NCBI GenBank assembly: GCA_036345935.2 | Contig: JADWOT020000001.1 | Coordinates: 5,553,788 to 5,617,787 of the forward strand | Length of the DNA stretch: 64,000 nt | Reading direction: 5' to 3' | Source of the DNA: Taenia hydatigena | Lineage: Eukaryota > Platyhelminthes > Cestoda > Cyclophyllidea > Taeniidae | In this document: piece by piece, positions 25,201 to 38,399 of the stretch | Numbering within the stretch: the stretch's first letter is position 1 | How the letters are laid out: the number at the start of each line of letters is the position of its first letter | Program-made: the position numbers and the translations under genes | Notes under the pieces: model-generated | The model's database searches: none | Seen by the model: the letters and a program-made list of their open reading frames with translations, nothing else | Told to the model about the DNA's origin: nothing

Positions 25201-28200
25201 GAAAAGATCTCCAAACCGAACGTAGAAAGCAATTTTGATTGCGCCGCGCCCCCACAATGACTTCATTGATGCGCCACGTCCCTCTCCGGGCTTAAAAATC
25301 GCAGGACAGTTCCCACGATGTGATCGTTGTCATTCGAGTGAGCTGTCAAGTTATCAGGAAGCGTAATTTGATTTGCTATTCATTGGCATAAGTGACACAC
25401 GTGAACGAATCTTGATTAAACCACTCCACGATTGTAAGGATTCAATTGGAGGGTGTTGGAACAAAATGATTGCAGCATTAAACCGATGCCATTACATTGC
25501 ATTCATAAAGGGATATTGTCGATTCAGCAGTATTTTCACTCCCTCTCTCTACCTCGTAGTAAATGTGACATTAAAAAAGCCTCTCGATGCAATCTACCCT
25601 AACTCGTATTTTATGATCCAGAAGTGTCGTGTCATGGTAGCAAGCCATAGTCATTAAGTAACACTTTGCACATTGTTAAATTACAAATTATCTAACCAAA
25701 CAATTCAGGCGTTGCTTGCTTCCAAGTAAAAGCAATCTGCTTGTAACGGGGATAAGAGATTGGGGAGGAGTGATACAATGGTTGGCAACTCACAGCAATG
25801 CCGATGGCCATGGTGGACTTTTTGCCGAGGCGTCGAAGCAACACTTGGGCGAGAGGCACGAGAAGGATTGTGAAACCGAGGAGGCACAGAATACCCGGAA
25901 TGAGGTAGTTGCTCATATGCAGGGAGTGTGTAATGAATAGCGCAATGTTGCCTTGCAGAAACTGTCAACGCAGAACAGGGAGAGGAGGATTTAAAAAAAA
26001 AAAACTGAATATGTACCCAGTCGACGCCCTCATGGGTGAAATTTTCCATTTATTGTACCATTCAAAAGATAAACAGTAAACAACTTCTACAGGAAGAAAA
26101 ACGAGTGATAACGTGCCACTACCGCACCTCCGCTAGGTGGACTTAACAGTTCAGGCACATCCCGTGGGTGGCTGAACTCAAACCTTGTTGGTCAGAAGGG
26201 CAGGCAACAGTAGTACTTTATGCACGTAACAAAATCTCCTGATCAAGTCGTCTTCATTGAACTAGAGAATGAGCGAACGGACCCGCGCACACAGGAACTA
26301 CGTCACAACAAATGGGGCAACAGACAAGTACAGTCAGTCCAAGGATTAACAGCCGTTCGGCCTACAGCATCGCTCCCCGTCGCCGTCGTCAACCCGACAG
26401 GTGAGGGAGTGAAGAGTGGAAGGCCTGCATTCGTCTTGGCATCGAATTGCACAAGATACAGTTCATTCTACAGGAGCAGTAAACGCTGAACAAGTGCCAC
26501 CGGTGTCGGTGACTATGTGAAGTGGGCTATTCTGGGATGGCTTCCCCGTAATGACGGAGCTTTCCTTGGGAAAACTGCCTTCCAGGAGTTAGTTAATCAC
26601 TGCAAAGCTTGTGTACGTAGTCATGGCAGGGAAACGTCCAAAAATGGATGTAACTATCCCACCTGAAAATATGCCTGCCCCATTCATGTGCGTAAAGGTT
26701 CAAGTGTCGTTTGAATGCCTCCTAAAAATCGAACCTTTGAAAGGATTCACAAATTCCCCTTAGCCATTTGAAGTGGTGAAGGCTGGCGGAGAAAGGAAGA
26801 GGTGTCCACCCACCGGATACAATCACACCATTCAACTGCTTCTGTTACTGTCACTCCTCGAGACGGAATGACATGCAAATTGTATGATGATGCTTTGTAA
26901 AAGCTATTACAGAGGTGGAAGAGAATCGGTCTTCACTTCCGTTATAGTAGCAACTAATCGCGTCTGAAGGTATCGGCTAGGTACCACTACCCGGCAAGCC
27001 AAATGCGGCAGTCCTTTGTACTCCCATAAAGCTAATGTTTCAACGACATCGAGGAGGGAGGGAGGAACGGTATTATGAGCTCCAACTAAAATAATCGTGC
27101 ATTTACATTACTTTGATGGATACAAATCACTCCAAATTTCCAGCCGGCTCCATCTACGACCAACTAACGAAGTGAGAAAACTCGGAAAAACAGGACTAAA
27201 GTATCGTCAGAAGGGTTTGGGGTTATTTATTGACCTCCGCACTACTCTTATTCGTGACAGCCTTAAGTTTAGCAAAGTGAGGGCCCACGAAGCCGCCAAC
27301 CGAGAGGCATGTGTCCAAAGGGCCACAGATGTTTGTTCTCGTTATTCACCGAGTTGTGTTATCTAAATTGCAAACAAATGATATTTTTGGATAGTTTCTT
27401 TTCAACTAAGAGCATTTGCCATCTACCAGGAATCTACTTTAGAGAAACAGATAAAGTCATGTAAAGATTTCATTAGCAGAAGCAATCCTTTTACTTTTTC
27501 ACTTGGCAACCCATCTATACCTTTTCAATTGCATTCAATGGGTGTGGGATGAAGGTGTGATGGAGATCAAGCATGAATTAGGGTCAAGGCAATAAACCAT
27601 AGAGAGCGCAATAACGAGCTCATAGATTCTGGCAAAAAAATTCATTCTTTCCCCAAACAAAGCGGACGAACCAAAGGAGACGCGTAAAAAAAAAAACGAA
27701 ACAAGGAGCCATTAGAGCTTGACTAGGGAGGTAGAAGTTGAAAAGCAGTCAGCTCACCTGAATGCCAAGGGACATGAAAAGGAACGCGCCCATGAGGTAG
27801 AGGTAGGGCGGGAAGGTGAGGACTTTTTGCACGGCGGTGAAGAACCCCAACATTTTCGTCTCATTAACGCCATCTCTGTCACCCTCCCCAACAGCGCCGC
27901 TGGTGAGGTTACTGCCTGTCTCACGGGTGCCAAAGAAGCAGATGAGCGACGCCACCGCACATATGGCGCAGGTCACTGAAGCGGCCGTCATATAAGCCCA
28001 CGCCTGGAAAAAAAATAACCAAAATGGATAACAACGGAGGCGTAAAAGTGTCTGCCTATAGGTTTTAGCCCATCGCCTTTGAGTGCCCCTCATCGCAGCT
28101 AAAATCTCCCGTACAACAAATGTCATTCTTGACAAGGGTTACATTGAAGCTGTCAGTCAGAAAAGAACTTCCCGCACAAATCATTGACAAACATGCTGCA

Positions 28201-31200
28201 GCGTTTGCCTACGTCCTGCTTTAGTTAGTGCCACAAAACACTTCACCCATTCTACTGTCGGTGTTCCGAAATGCTCTTCGCGTCGTGGTGTGTTGGTGTG
28301 AGCTAAGCAGGGGCGAAATCTAATTTCGCAAAATGTATCAAAGATTCCGCACAACCCATTTTTAAAAATGAAAACAATGATCGGAAAGATGACACCTATA
28401 CTTTGAGACATGTAACATTCGGCACGAAGAAAAACTGTAAAGCCGCGAAACTATTGCGATTAATTCAAGGACCAAAGCGGAATTCTGTGAGGGCAAAACT
28501 TATTCTCCCGAGGCCTAAACGGAACCAAAATGGTCAATACGCTCGCCACCACAGTTGAAGAAAAAACCCAACCGCCACGACAAAGGTGTTGCCATCTCAA
28601 GGTTCTTCCTCTTTTTGTGCCCCACTTTCAACATTCTAGGAATGTTTGCAAGCAGACGTCTTTGGCCTCTAGGGGCTGGAGTTTCTGTGAACACCAAGAA
28701 AACACACTCACGGTACTCCAGGATGTGTTCCAAAGGCCTTTACAGCCTGGAGCGGGGGGATGGAAACGAGCATTGACATTCCGTGCTCAAAGCTCACAGT
28801 CATAATGTTTATCTGTTCCAATAAAGTTGGTCTGCTCAAAGCCTAGAAAAGCATGTTACTATCACCCGGTCAAAGGTATCACGCCACATCTGTTTTATGC
28901 TTTGAAACTCGACCAGTAGGCATAAAAGAAAGCACGTTTGTCACGTAGTTGTGATGTTGGTAGAGAACGTGTTAACACGATTGAACACTGCACCCGAATA
29001 GTGACTCTCGGAATGTTTAACTTTAAAAAAAACGCATACTCAAAGGTTGGTTGATAGGTCTTCGGCAATACCCCGGCCATACCATTGCAATTATGAGCTC
29101 AATTAGTGTGCTGAAAGCACACATCTTCAGAGGTGATAAGAAGTGATGCTTCATCCACTTTCGTCATTCAACGAGGCAGAACTGCCACTTAGAAGGCTTA
29201 ATACAAAAAGTTAACAAGGGGCTTATGTTAAATTTAGTAAAATAGGTAGTTTGCCTAATTAAAAGAGGCGGGAAATGTCGAAAGTAGAAATTAAGAGTAA
29301 AGTAGAAATGCAGGCAGCGATTCCCTGATTAACGCCATGCCAAATGTTGAAAAGCCTACCCTAACAGTAAATTAGCAGCATCCTTTTGTATTCAAGTGCT
29401 ATTCGGCTTAATACAGGTTTGAGAGAGCAGTTACGACAACACCAAACCCCTTCCCGCGAAGATCAAGAAATTCCTATGGTTTGAAAATGGACCGTGAAAA
29501 TGAACATTCACAGAAATCGTTCAGAATCAAGCCAGAACTTGTGGTACAGCAGCTACAAAAAAACACCGCCGTGGCAATGCCACACGCAGCAGAAAGTTGC
29601 GATCACGTCCCACTGTGCACTCTGTCAGTCCATGCACGACACTGTTGGTCAGGATGGCAGACAACAGTGGTTACACTATGTGAGTAACAACGTCTCCTGA
29701 GACCGAGCGAGCGACCTCCATCACAGCGATAGAGCAACCGATGAGTAGTGACATTGCGAAACTAGCAGCCGTTCATCTGCCGAAGACACACCCTATCGCC
29801 GCGGTGGCCAATCCAAAGGTTACAGACACAGCAGTCATTCAGACAATAGAGACTAGCCTTCTCCTCCACCCCTTACTGACTCACTAATAACTGCCATGTC
29901 GCCAAACTGCACAGGGGATAATTTGTACCATGGGGACGGTGGACACCACACAATCATTTGTAGCCAAGATCACTTTTTCAAAACCAGCCTGCGACACCCG
30001 TCCGTACCAATGATGAAGTGAAGGGAATTACCCAAGGACGGTTGTCCCATGCTGACGAATCTTTCGATCTAAAAGATGCTTTTCGGGCAGTTAGATGAAC
30101 ACTAATAAACTGGTGGACATAACCGTGACAGGGAGATGTATGGAAAATAAATTCGACTACCACTCCATAAAATGTGTCGGCACCAATCAGATTCCTCTGT
30201 TGTAACGAATAAGAATTCTGCATTCCCATCTCACAAGCGACGCATAACACCAGACTGGCAAACCATTAGGTACTGATGTCCATAAACTACAGCGACAAGG
30301 TCAATAAGTTGATTTTCTGAAGTGATAATTGACTCACCCTGCAGGCATTTCTTTTAAAGCAAAAGATATTGGGTTAGTGAGATTCCTCCCAAGAGAAGTG
30401 GGAGATTTTCCGAATCTCTCACTAATAATTCAATGAAGCTCACCAAAATACAAATCAGTTTCGACTACAAATAAGAATACGATATCGGATACTGGGTAGC
30501 GAATATCCTTCGCTTTCCAATCAAGGATGACCGGCTCACTTCCCCGTTCCAGGTATGCGATATAGCGTTTCAACACGACAGTAGTGATTGACTCAAAGCT
30601 AAAAAGCCAAGAAGTAGTGTAGAAAATGGTGGTTCTCACTCAGATGCATTTACAATGGCATCTGTGCCACAGCACATAGTCGTGGCCGCAACGAAACACA
30701 TGGGAGCACGCACACATGCACACTTCCCTAAACTATTCACGGAAATGCAAACTTTACATTCAACACAATAATACGAGCCAGAATTTTTGCACACTTATCG
30801 CATCAATTCGTAGGGGACCCTCCTGAACCATCATCACCGACATCCACCACCTTTTCGGTTAGCGGATAGAATGAGTGATTGTGAGATGACTGCTACTTTT
30901 GGACAAATCAAACAGGTCTCCCTGGTTTCGGTCCTATGGTTTAGTTAAATAGGCAACAGGAGATGGCTTTGGAAAGCTTAGTCCATCAACTAAGGGCAAA
31001 TGGGGAACCAAAGAGACACCCTTGCCATCTCCAAAGACTAAGAGCTGATACTTTCACTGGACATTGTTGGTAACCCCTAATGCTCCTGATGCTGAATTAG
31101 GGAAATCAGTAGCGTCTTCAAAGGTTTGACAAAAGGAATGGCCAGTTAGATAAAGTTACTGAGGCAGATCCATCCACGAATGAGGGGAATCGAACAACAT

Positions 31201-34200
31201 TAGCAATTACCACTAGTACTGCTGAAATGGGTAAATAAGCAGCTCACCTCACGTCGTCTAGCATCGGGATGGACAAAGGGTCGTGAAATTGATGTGACTT
31301 CGGTGGAGTTGGTGACGTCGGTGCCATTGACGAAGAGTGAATTCTCACAACTTGAGACAACGCGGTAGGGAGCAATGATGGCCCCGAAGACAGCTACTCC
31401 GGAGAGAATAGCCAACACCTCCGAGAACATACCTAATGAAGGTTAATGTTCAAACTCAGACCAGAAGATGGAATGACCCCATTCATTTCATTGTTTGATA
31501 ACAGGAATTACTGTTAATAAGACCTAGTCAGTTCATCATTATCGTATAATCCAAAGAGGAGAAAAGGTGATTGGCTAGCTGGACTAATGCTACTGAATTG
31601 GAGAAATAAGTAGCATACCCATGCAGGATAATGGAAAGTTTTGTTCCCTCACTTCAAATATTGGCAAGCAGTAATGATGGATTTACCAAGCTCGAAATCT
31701 GAATGTCATAACCCTTTTCCATTGAATGATGAAGACTCATACCCTTGAGCCATGAAAAAAGGCGATGGAGAAAGTTGAATAACAGACAGGCCAATGCAAA
31801 CGACAGGCTAGAGGTGGGTTTTTAGCATCTTTCGTCCACCCAGTTCTACGACACCGAGATCGGTTTAATCTGACAAAAACAGTGCCATAAATTTTCAACA
31901 CTTCCAGAAGTATGCCTAACCCAGCTGGAAGTAAGTGGAGCATCAAATGAGCAGTAAACCTGCGTTGACGACTGGTCGGACACAGCATTGTAGGCGTCGC
32001 GTGGCGTGATTTCGAAGATGATGGTGAATCATCGCTGATCAACCAATTGCCAAACCGGCACGATATAATACGCTGTACGTTGAGATTGTACTGGAACGGT
32101 TGGTACCTTACGCACGAATACACGAAAATGCCTGGACCATGCTAGGGATTTTCTCACACCGCCAATATCGCGCTGTTTGTCCAAGCGTGGGTGACCAGGG
32201 CCGAATCCGGGGTGGCAACACTAATCCACGGCTTTGGTGCCCGCGGCATGAACATCGACCTCAGACTCAGAGGATGGACAGATTAATGGCTGGGTTGTTT
32301 GAAGCTCCAAGCGACTTGTCACAATTTCTGTGGAGAAAACTCCTCGTATTTGACCAAGAGTTAAGTATTGCTTGAGACTGTTCATTTCAGGCACTCAGTT
32401 ACGTTATTTCGGAATTGCCAAGTTGTCCCGAAACAACATCATGGAGACACAACGCAACCGAGGAGAAAGAAAGGTGAAATTGCTTACACCATGGTTGGTG
32501 GTAGCCTATCGTTCAGTAAGGTTTTGCAAACCAGTTAGTCTCGCCCTTATTATTACAATGGTAAGACCGCGAAGCCTTCCAGTGGTACACAAAACCAGGC
32601 GAAGCAGAGAAGTTTACTTGTTCAACAAAAAAGGAGCCTCGCTTAGATAAAATCACATTGAACGGTTCTACGGTATGCCCGCAAAAGCTAAAGCGACAAA
32701 ATTGGCCTCATTTTAACTGGTTTTTTCAGTGGAAGGACGAAATTCACGGATAATAGGCTAAAAGTGGAGTGTGAATGAGAAGGGTACCAAGTTCCACAGA
32801 GTCTCAAGTAGAATGTGGACAACTCAATAAACACTGCAACACGACCATTGGTGTCAGAAACCTCGGATCTTATCTACAGTGTAACTATAAATCAACCCAG
32901 AGACAAAATAAACAACAGAATGGACAGATTTCAAAGCACTTACAAAGAATATGGAGCATGAAATACACCAGAGATGGTCTATCAACTTGTTCGGTGGTCA
33001 AATGTGTACTAGGCATTGCAGAGCTCAGAAGTTGACATCTGGACGGTGACAAAACAGATCTACGCGAGGTGACCCAGCACCGGATTTCACGTCCGCATAA
33101 TCACTATGTCACAAATCCGATTTTTTATGTTAAATTTTTCCAAAAAAATTTGGCCACGTCGCCTATTCAAAGTAAAACGATAGCTGTACCAAAACCAGAG
33201 GCCAGAATGCGATTTGGCAACCGAACACATCAACGAATAAGAATTCATCAAAAGCCAACAGCCCATCCTAACGAACGGAAAGGGGAAGAAGGATAACCTT
33301 TCCCCCATCCCGCGTGGGTGTAGTGTGGCCATAGCGAATAGGGTGCGTACGCATGCGCGCAGCGCAGAAGGACATGGGTACTCGGCCATGTAGGACAATC
33401 ACGCGAACATCACCTCATTCCCACTCGCCCACGCACTTGATTGGTCCTGTCAGGGTCGCGGACACCACCGTTGCCTTGGTAAAGTCAAGATAGCTGTTTT
33501 GGCAACTAGAAGTATAAAATTAGCATTCCCATTTTTGTGGTAAACATAGGTCGTGCCACGTTGCCAGAATTAAGTAGGCCGTCTACCAGTAACAAAATGT
33601 ATATACAGATTATCCGCATTCAATGTGACAGTGGACATTGCCGAAAAATCATGCAAAAGGCTATTACCGAAAGTTCAGTGAGATAAAATCTTGCTAGTAG
33701 TTTAAGTTGCCCTTAACGCACCACTTTCCTTCCTTGCTATTGGCGATTAAATACGATCACGACTAGGATCTCAGAGAACAAGCGACCGCTGTACCCCAAA
33801 TGCTCTATTGATCGAATATGGCAATGGCGCTAGCACTGGGGTGCTGGGCGGTCGTACTACTGCTCAAGAACCAAGGAACCATAGTTGGCATCAAGCCAAG
33901 AACATAACCTGTCTTATATGTGCAGCTGCAATTCCCTTAATGAGATAAAGGGCATATCATTTACGGGTGACGCCGATCTTCGATGGGGAAATGGGAGGGG
34001 GGAATACAACAAACAAGCCAATTTACGTAAATTTACATCATTCAAGTGTCAAAAATTGCCCGTTGACAAGTGGTATAAATAAGGCATTTTAGGACGGAGT
34101 AGAATAAAAAAGGTATATTCAGGCCATATCCAGACGTCCTCTCAGAAAAACGCTGGTTATAGAACCTGAATGGAAGTGATCACATGCGAACAAAATGGCT

Positions 34201-35021
34201 ATAAGCAACGGAGCTGAGTAGCATAAGTGCATAAATAGTACCACAACTCTGAAAATGATACACACTTACGAAATGCAGTCAAGACATCCCTTTCTTCGGG
34301 AATGTGGGTAAGCACCATTGTTAGAGAAGCATAGGGAATGTGAAAAGACTAAAAATACAACAGCATCGGTCAGGTTAATGCCTTAAAGACGCCACTATAA
34401 AAAGGGATCCAATTACTTCAGAAATGCAAATGAATATGGTCGAACATAGAGTCTAATGAGCAACATACCGTAAGTCCGCACTGAAGTACAACAATAGCGA
34501 CTAGGTAAAAGCACAGTTTTGCTGGGGCAGGCCAATACACCGCGTAAAATAATGCAAAAAAGGAAGCCACAAATACTGGCGTTGAGAACAGTATCCTAGA
34601 AGAGTCAAAATTACGCCAAATGTCACGTTAAAATTTTAGAAGCCAAAGCCGTAATGTATGAAATTTACCATGGCCGCTTCTGTCCGAATCTACTCTTCGT
34701 TTTTAACACAAGCAAGCCCACCAAAGGATCGGTGACAGCATCGGAAATTCGAGCAGCTAAAAGGATCACCGATAAGAAGGATGGAACGAGGTTGACCGTC
34801 TCCAAAAGAAAGAGAGGGAGAAAGAATGAGTTAGCATTTTGCATCATTTGCATTGGAAGACCACCAGAAGCGAATGCCAATTTCCGCCAAAGCGGCAAAG
34901 GTTTGCTTATAGTAGGCTCTCCATCTGATGAGCAGGCGACTGATGGGCTTGACCCAGTTACTCCCACTTTAGATGGATCTGAATCGAGTTTGGCTGAAGA
35001 TTCCGACATTGATTCACACAA
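22256..35021 (-). CDS. MFSD2: MFSD2-type sodium-dependent lysophosphatidylcholine transporter
   Basis: Nine exons join in consistent phase: 34669-35021, 34469-34595, 34270-34348, 31248-31432, 27758-28003, 25794-25961, 22734-22852, 22515-22652 and 22256-22436. They give 531 residues, the usual length of MFSD2A. The family is a twelve-span major-facilitator transporter that brings lysophosphatidylcholine carrying long-chain fatty acids into cells, driven by sodium. Key positions are kept: RISDAVTDPLVG with sodium-site Asp94 and Asp98, HIPYASLTM, LRRLGKKS, MLPDVIDAFQLK, the FFNKF lysine (Lys457), and an extracellular pair Cys215/Cys483 matching the human disulfide. The loop before Cys483 and the acidic/Ser N-terminus vary. 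The stop codon lies inside a good donor sequence (CTGTAAGTG), so an alternative extended C-terminus is possible. A or B paralogue cannot be told apart. Confidence 0.95.
26185..26425 (+). repeat. Dispersed repeat, copy 1 (pairs with 29640-29870)
   Basis: TTGTTGGTCAGAAGGGCAGG followed by CAACAGT, then TAACAAAATCTCCTGA, and further on AGCCGTTCGGCCTACA align with TGTTGGTCAGGATGGCAGAC, CAACAGT, TAACAACGTCTCCTGA and AGCCGTTCATCTGCC at the second copy, in the same order and at similar spacing. Both lie in MFSD2 introns. The family is unknown. Confidence 0.55.
29640..29870 (+). repeat. Dispersed repeat, copy 2 (pairs with 26185-26425)
   Basis: This is the second copy of the intronic repeat described at 26185. 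Identity is patchy, with blocks of 10-16 matching bases separated by diverged sequence, which suggests an old transposable-element remnant. No terminal repeats were seen. Confidence 0.55.
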
Positions 35022-36385
35022 TGAACTGCCAAATTAAAAGTGCCTGGGGAGCGACAAGTATCAAAACCCCTCCGTAATAAACGCCAAGTGCCCGTGATGC
35101 GTACAAACAAATCAGAGCTGACCATTTTTTTAGTTTTCTAAAGCTGAATAATGTAAACTGATTTGCCATTGGCTGCAAAATTAAAAATATGATAGACTCT
35201 AAGTGTTTGCGAATTAATTGTTTTCCTATGATTCTACACTAGCAAGCAGTGTTATTCCATTATAATTAATGCTAATTAGTTTAGGCACTTGATATATTCG
35301 TCCTCCTGTTTATGTACTCATTCTTACACACGCAAATGTCATGGACTTAAGGCAATGCTTTGCATTGAAATACGCTTTTTACTCTCATTTCCCCGCTACA
35401 CGTATTATCTTACAATGAAAGCATTTGAGGAATTGTGCTTTAGCATTCAGGCCGTGAAAATTCTGCATTATATTAAATGTCAATTAACAGCTAACGATCG
35501 AGACCCAATAAATTGTTCATACTTCCGTTTTAATAACGTTGAATAGCACAATACATGATGACGTCCTAAGACTTCTCTGAAGGTAAGGGAAGGCGTAATA
35601 CTCAGGTAAGATGTCATTCTCCACACACGGAAGGGACCGAGACGTAGACTGTATGCCTGGCGAACGCATAATGATTATCCAAATTAGCCTCACTAACAAG
35701 ATCGTAAGGCGGACAAACAACTAAATTAATGCAGCTTACTAATTTCAATCATGCTTTAAATCAACCCTCTTAGGCCCATCATTCTTCATGAGTTGACCCT
35801 GTCCCAGTTCTGAGTTCTCTCTGAAGCTGTACTATATGCTTTTTTCCGGAAGGAATTATGATAGCTATGCACTGTCGAAAGGCCACTTTGCCAAGAAGAG
35901 CCCGTGTGGTTGAACAGACATTCAAGTAGAATCCACTCCATCGCATCATAAATGATTGCATCACTTGCCCTAATAGATTCAAAGGTGCAACTTCCGGAAG
36001 GCGGATACATCACTTCTCACCTTCCGTCACGTCTGGCTTGGTCTTGATCCTATAAAATGTCTGACGTTTGTCTTTTTTTCACAAGAACGCATCCAAACAC
36101 ATCCACCGAAATTTTTTGGCTCTAAGTACTCTGTAATTCATGTGAATCCCGATCCTCCTCTCTGAAGTGGACGGGAGCCTACCGACTGCCACGGCTAATC
36201 GCTAGTTTATCCTGCACAACACAACTCTCATTCACCGTTGCATATAGAACAGAGCCATTCAACCGAAAATAAAACACACGCTCATCCGTAAGATGAATTC
36301 TCTTGAGCAAATTTTAGTAAAAAGAACTTCATTTACATGCTTAAAGACTACAAGCAAGAAAGAAAGGCGCTCATCAATGCTTCCA
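35022..36385. other. Intergenic region between MFSD2 and LYRM1 genes
   Basis: This 1.36-kb region is the likely MFSD2 promoter side and the LYRM1 3' flank. It is AT-rich. Short open frames on both strands show no family features. I see no RNA gene or repeat. Confidence 0.5.
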
Positions 36386-36877
36386 TCAACGCTTTCCGTT
36401 GCAGGTCAAATCACTGTCCGCCTTATAGGAACGAAGGTAAGCTGGAACAGAGTTGTCGATGACACGCTTGTTTCGCTTCATCGATCGGCTTACCATGGAG
36501 GATTGGGGAAGGTTGGAAAGACGCGGATAGGGGTTCTTGTAGTGCTGTGCTAATTCCAGACGTGACACACCCTCTAGAATATGCGCCTTTGAAAGGAACA
36601 GCTATTAGTAATATTGAGAGTAGCTATTGCATCACTGACGGGCCCACTGGAGCCTTACCTCAATCTCCTGAGGATCAGAGAGATGCGCATTCTTGCGAAA
36701 GAGGGCTCGCGCCTCCTGTCGAATGTAGGCACTTTCCTTGGCGGTCTGACTCGCCTCGTGGGTGGCGGAGATCCAAGTCTTAGATAAACGCATGAAGCGT
36801 CGGTAGAGGTCGAGCACGCGTGCCCTCTGCTCACCCGGGGCCACTGTTAAGCTCTTCGCCAATCTCAACAATGTCAT
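36386..36877 (-). CDS. LYRM1: LYR motif-containing protein 1 homologue
   Basis: Two exons, 36659-36877 and 36386-36586, are separated by a 72-nt GT-AG intron and give 139 residues (human LYRM1 has 122). The LYR tripeptide is at residues 24-26 in VLDLYRRFMRLSKTW. It is followed by YIRQEARALFRKN and, across the intron, LELAQHYKNPYPR and PAYLRSY, all matching human LYRM1 in order (YILNEARTLFRKN, IEIGLHYKIPYPR, PVYLRS). LYR proteins are small mitochondrial factors that bind acyl carrier protein (NDUFAB1); the role of LYRM1 itself is poorly defined. A pyrimidine-rich TTATTTTAG acceptor ends 3 nt upstream of the chosen ATG, so a 5' untranslated exon or spliced leader probably joins there. Confidence 0.93.
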
Positions 36878-37733
36878 ATACTAAAATAAGGAGAGGCCTT
36901 TTCAAAGGAGGAACAAAATGACATCTACTTATTGAAGTAGGAAAGTGAAAGAACCTGCAAACACGCAGATAAAGCTTGCCAAGTAAGAAATTATAGCCGA
37001 TCTCAACAACAACAGGAGGATGAAGAAATGAGGGACTCGTGGGAACCCTAAGCAGGATGGAAAATCCAAAAAAGGCGCGACACAGTTACAAAGAGGTGAC
37101 CGAAACAAAACATGATTCAAATAAGCTGGAAAATTACTTGCAGACAACAAGTATCAGCAACTTCCAACAATGGCAACAAGCTCGACAGCTTAGTATCTGG
37201 ACCACAGCCTCATTTTCGGCTTCGTAGTAGAGTTGTCGGGACTAAAAGTGGCCATCAACAGCAACAGTTAACTTTTTAAAGCCGTGAGAGGACGCCAGCG
37301 CCGAATTGCAGTGGGGTAGGGAGACTACCTGCCGCCTAGCGGCCAGAGTGTCATACGAACCGGGAGGATGAACAAACGAGGGAGGTGAATTTGCTAGCCC
37401 AGGTGACGGGATCGGATGATTCACCAGAGGCATTGCGAAACAGAGACAGTAACTCCCCTTCGCTCACACACACACACACACATACGAAGTAAAAGCCACC
37501 TTCCCGTGTCTCGCCTTTTAAAAGGACACTGCGGATACGTGTGGGGCGACGTTAGGTAAACACAATATCAGTCTCCGTTGGGGCGGCCATGTTGGATCCT
37601 CGAACTGTCTAACATGGCAACATAAGGTCTTCCGCGGATAGTTCGGTCCTGCATTGGTGCGACGCGTTCAACACCCCTTGTGAAAAACAGAGCTATTATG
37701 ATTGGCGTTAGCCGGAGGAACCGGATCCACGTA
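36878..37733. other. Intergenic region upstream of LYRM1
   Basis: This region is flanked by LYRM1 (minus) and a possible plus-strand gene beginning at 37734, so it may be a shared promoter. It includes a CA microsatellite at 37465-37483. A minus-strand open frame at 37242-37433 has no recognisable family. Confidence 0.4.
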
Positions 37734-38399
37734 ATGGAGGGACAAATCGAAAGGAACAAAAGAGAACGTTTGAGAACTGTCTCAAGTTCCGAAGAAAGTG
37801 AAGTCATGGCTAAAAAACGCAAATCACCACCCATGTCACCGGTCGAAGAGCATTCAATTCAGACGAAGGACGAGTGAACTCGAGACGAGCTTTCAAAGAG
37901 CTTCAATTTTCGGCTCGAAGCAACGCTTCTCTAGTGGAAACCTTCGGCACAACTCGCCAGCAGATGAAATTTGGAAACGCCCTAGAAACCCACGCGATAC
38001 ACCACAACTGTCAAACTTCAAAGTCCTGTCTGTGATTGGAAGACATTCCTCGATCACTGCGTTGAAGACGAAGGTCAGAGGACGATGAGAATGCAATATA
38101 ACCATGCCTACTTTAATTTCAGTCTTCGGTAATTTGGAATTCATAGTGGTTGCAATGAAACCGACCTACACCAATGTCTCCATTTCCAGGCTCGTACACC
38201 TTGCACTGCAAGTGGACACGTCACCCAATCTGAGGAGGGAGACAGCGGTGACTTCATTCGTCCCGGAACTAGGTTTCCGACATTGCTGTTTACCACCACC
38301 AACAATACCTCACTTTTACTCGGCACGGTAGATTCTTCGCTCTCCACCGGGGTTCAGCCGCTACGTCTCGGTGTGCACGGCTACCTTTCCATGTCATAA
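37734..38399 (+). CDS. Possible unidentified protein, three predicted exons
   Basis: I could not identify this product. Predicted exons 37734-37873, 37935-38073 and 38190-38399 join in phase and give 162 residues. The first exon is charged and Ser-rich (RLRTVSSSEESEVMAKKRK, then SPPMSPVEE), which looks like a disordered nuclear protein. The last has SEEGDSGDFIRPGTRFP and a run of short-chain residues. The first intron (61 nt) ends in CTTCTCTAG; the second uses a poor donor (GTCAGA), so the model is weak. The opposite strand also has open frames at 37893-38347, so the coding strand is not settled. The start could be at the in-frame ATG at 37680. Confidence 0.3.

Larger units (their letters stand above)
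22853..34268. other. Introns of the MFSD2 gene
   Basis: The introns between the exons listed for MFSD2 total more than 10 kb, the longest being 28004-31247 (3.2 kb), 22853-25793 (2.9 kb) and 31433-34269 (2.8 kb). Open frames here have no family resemblance. Two segments (26185-26425 and 29640-29870) are diverged copies of one another. A GC-richer piece near 32.1-32.3 kb has an open frame on the plus strand without recognisable product. Confidence 0.5.

Noticed and set aside
34654..35037. Plus-strand open frame of 127 codons
   Set aside because: It is antisense to the first coding exon of MFSD2, whose family match and splice phases are clear.
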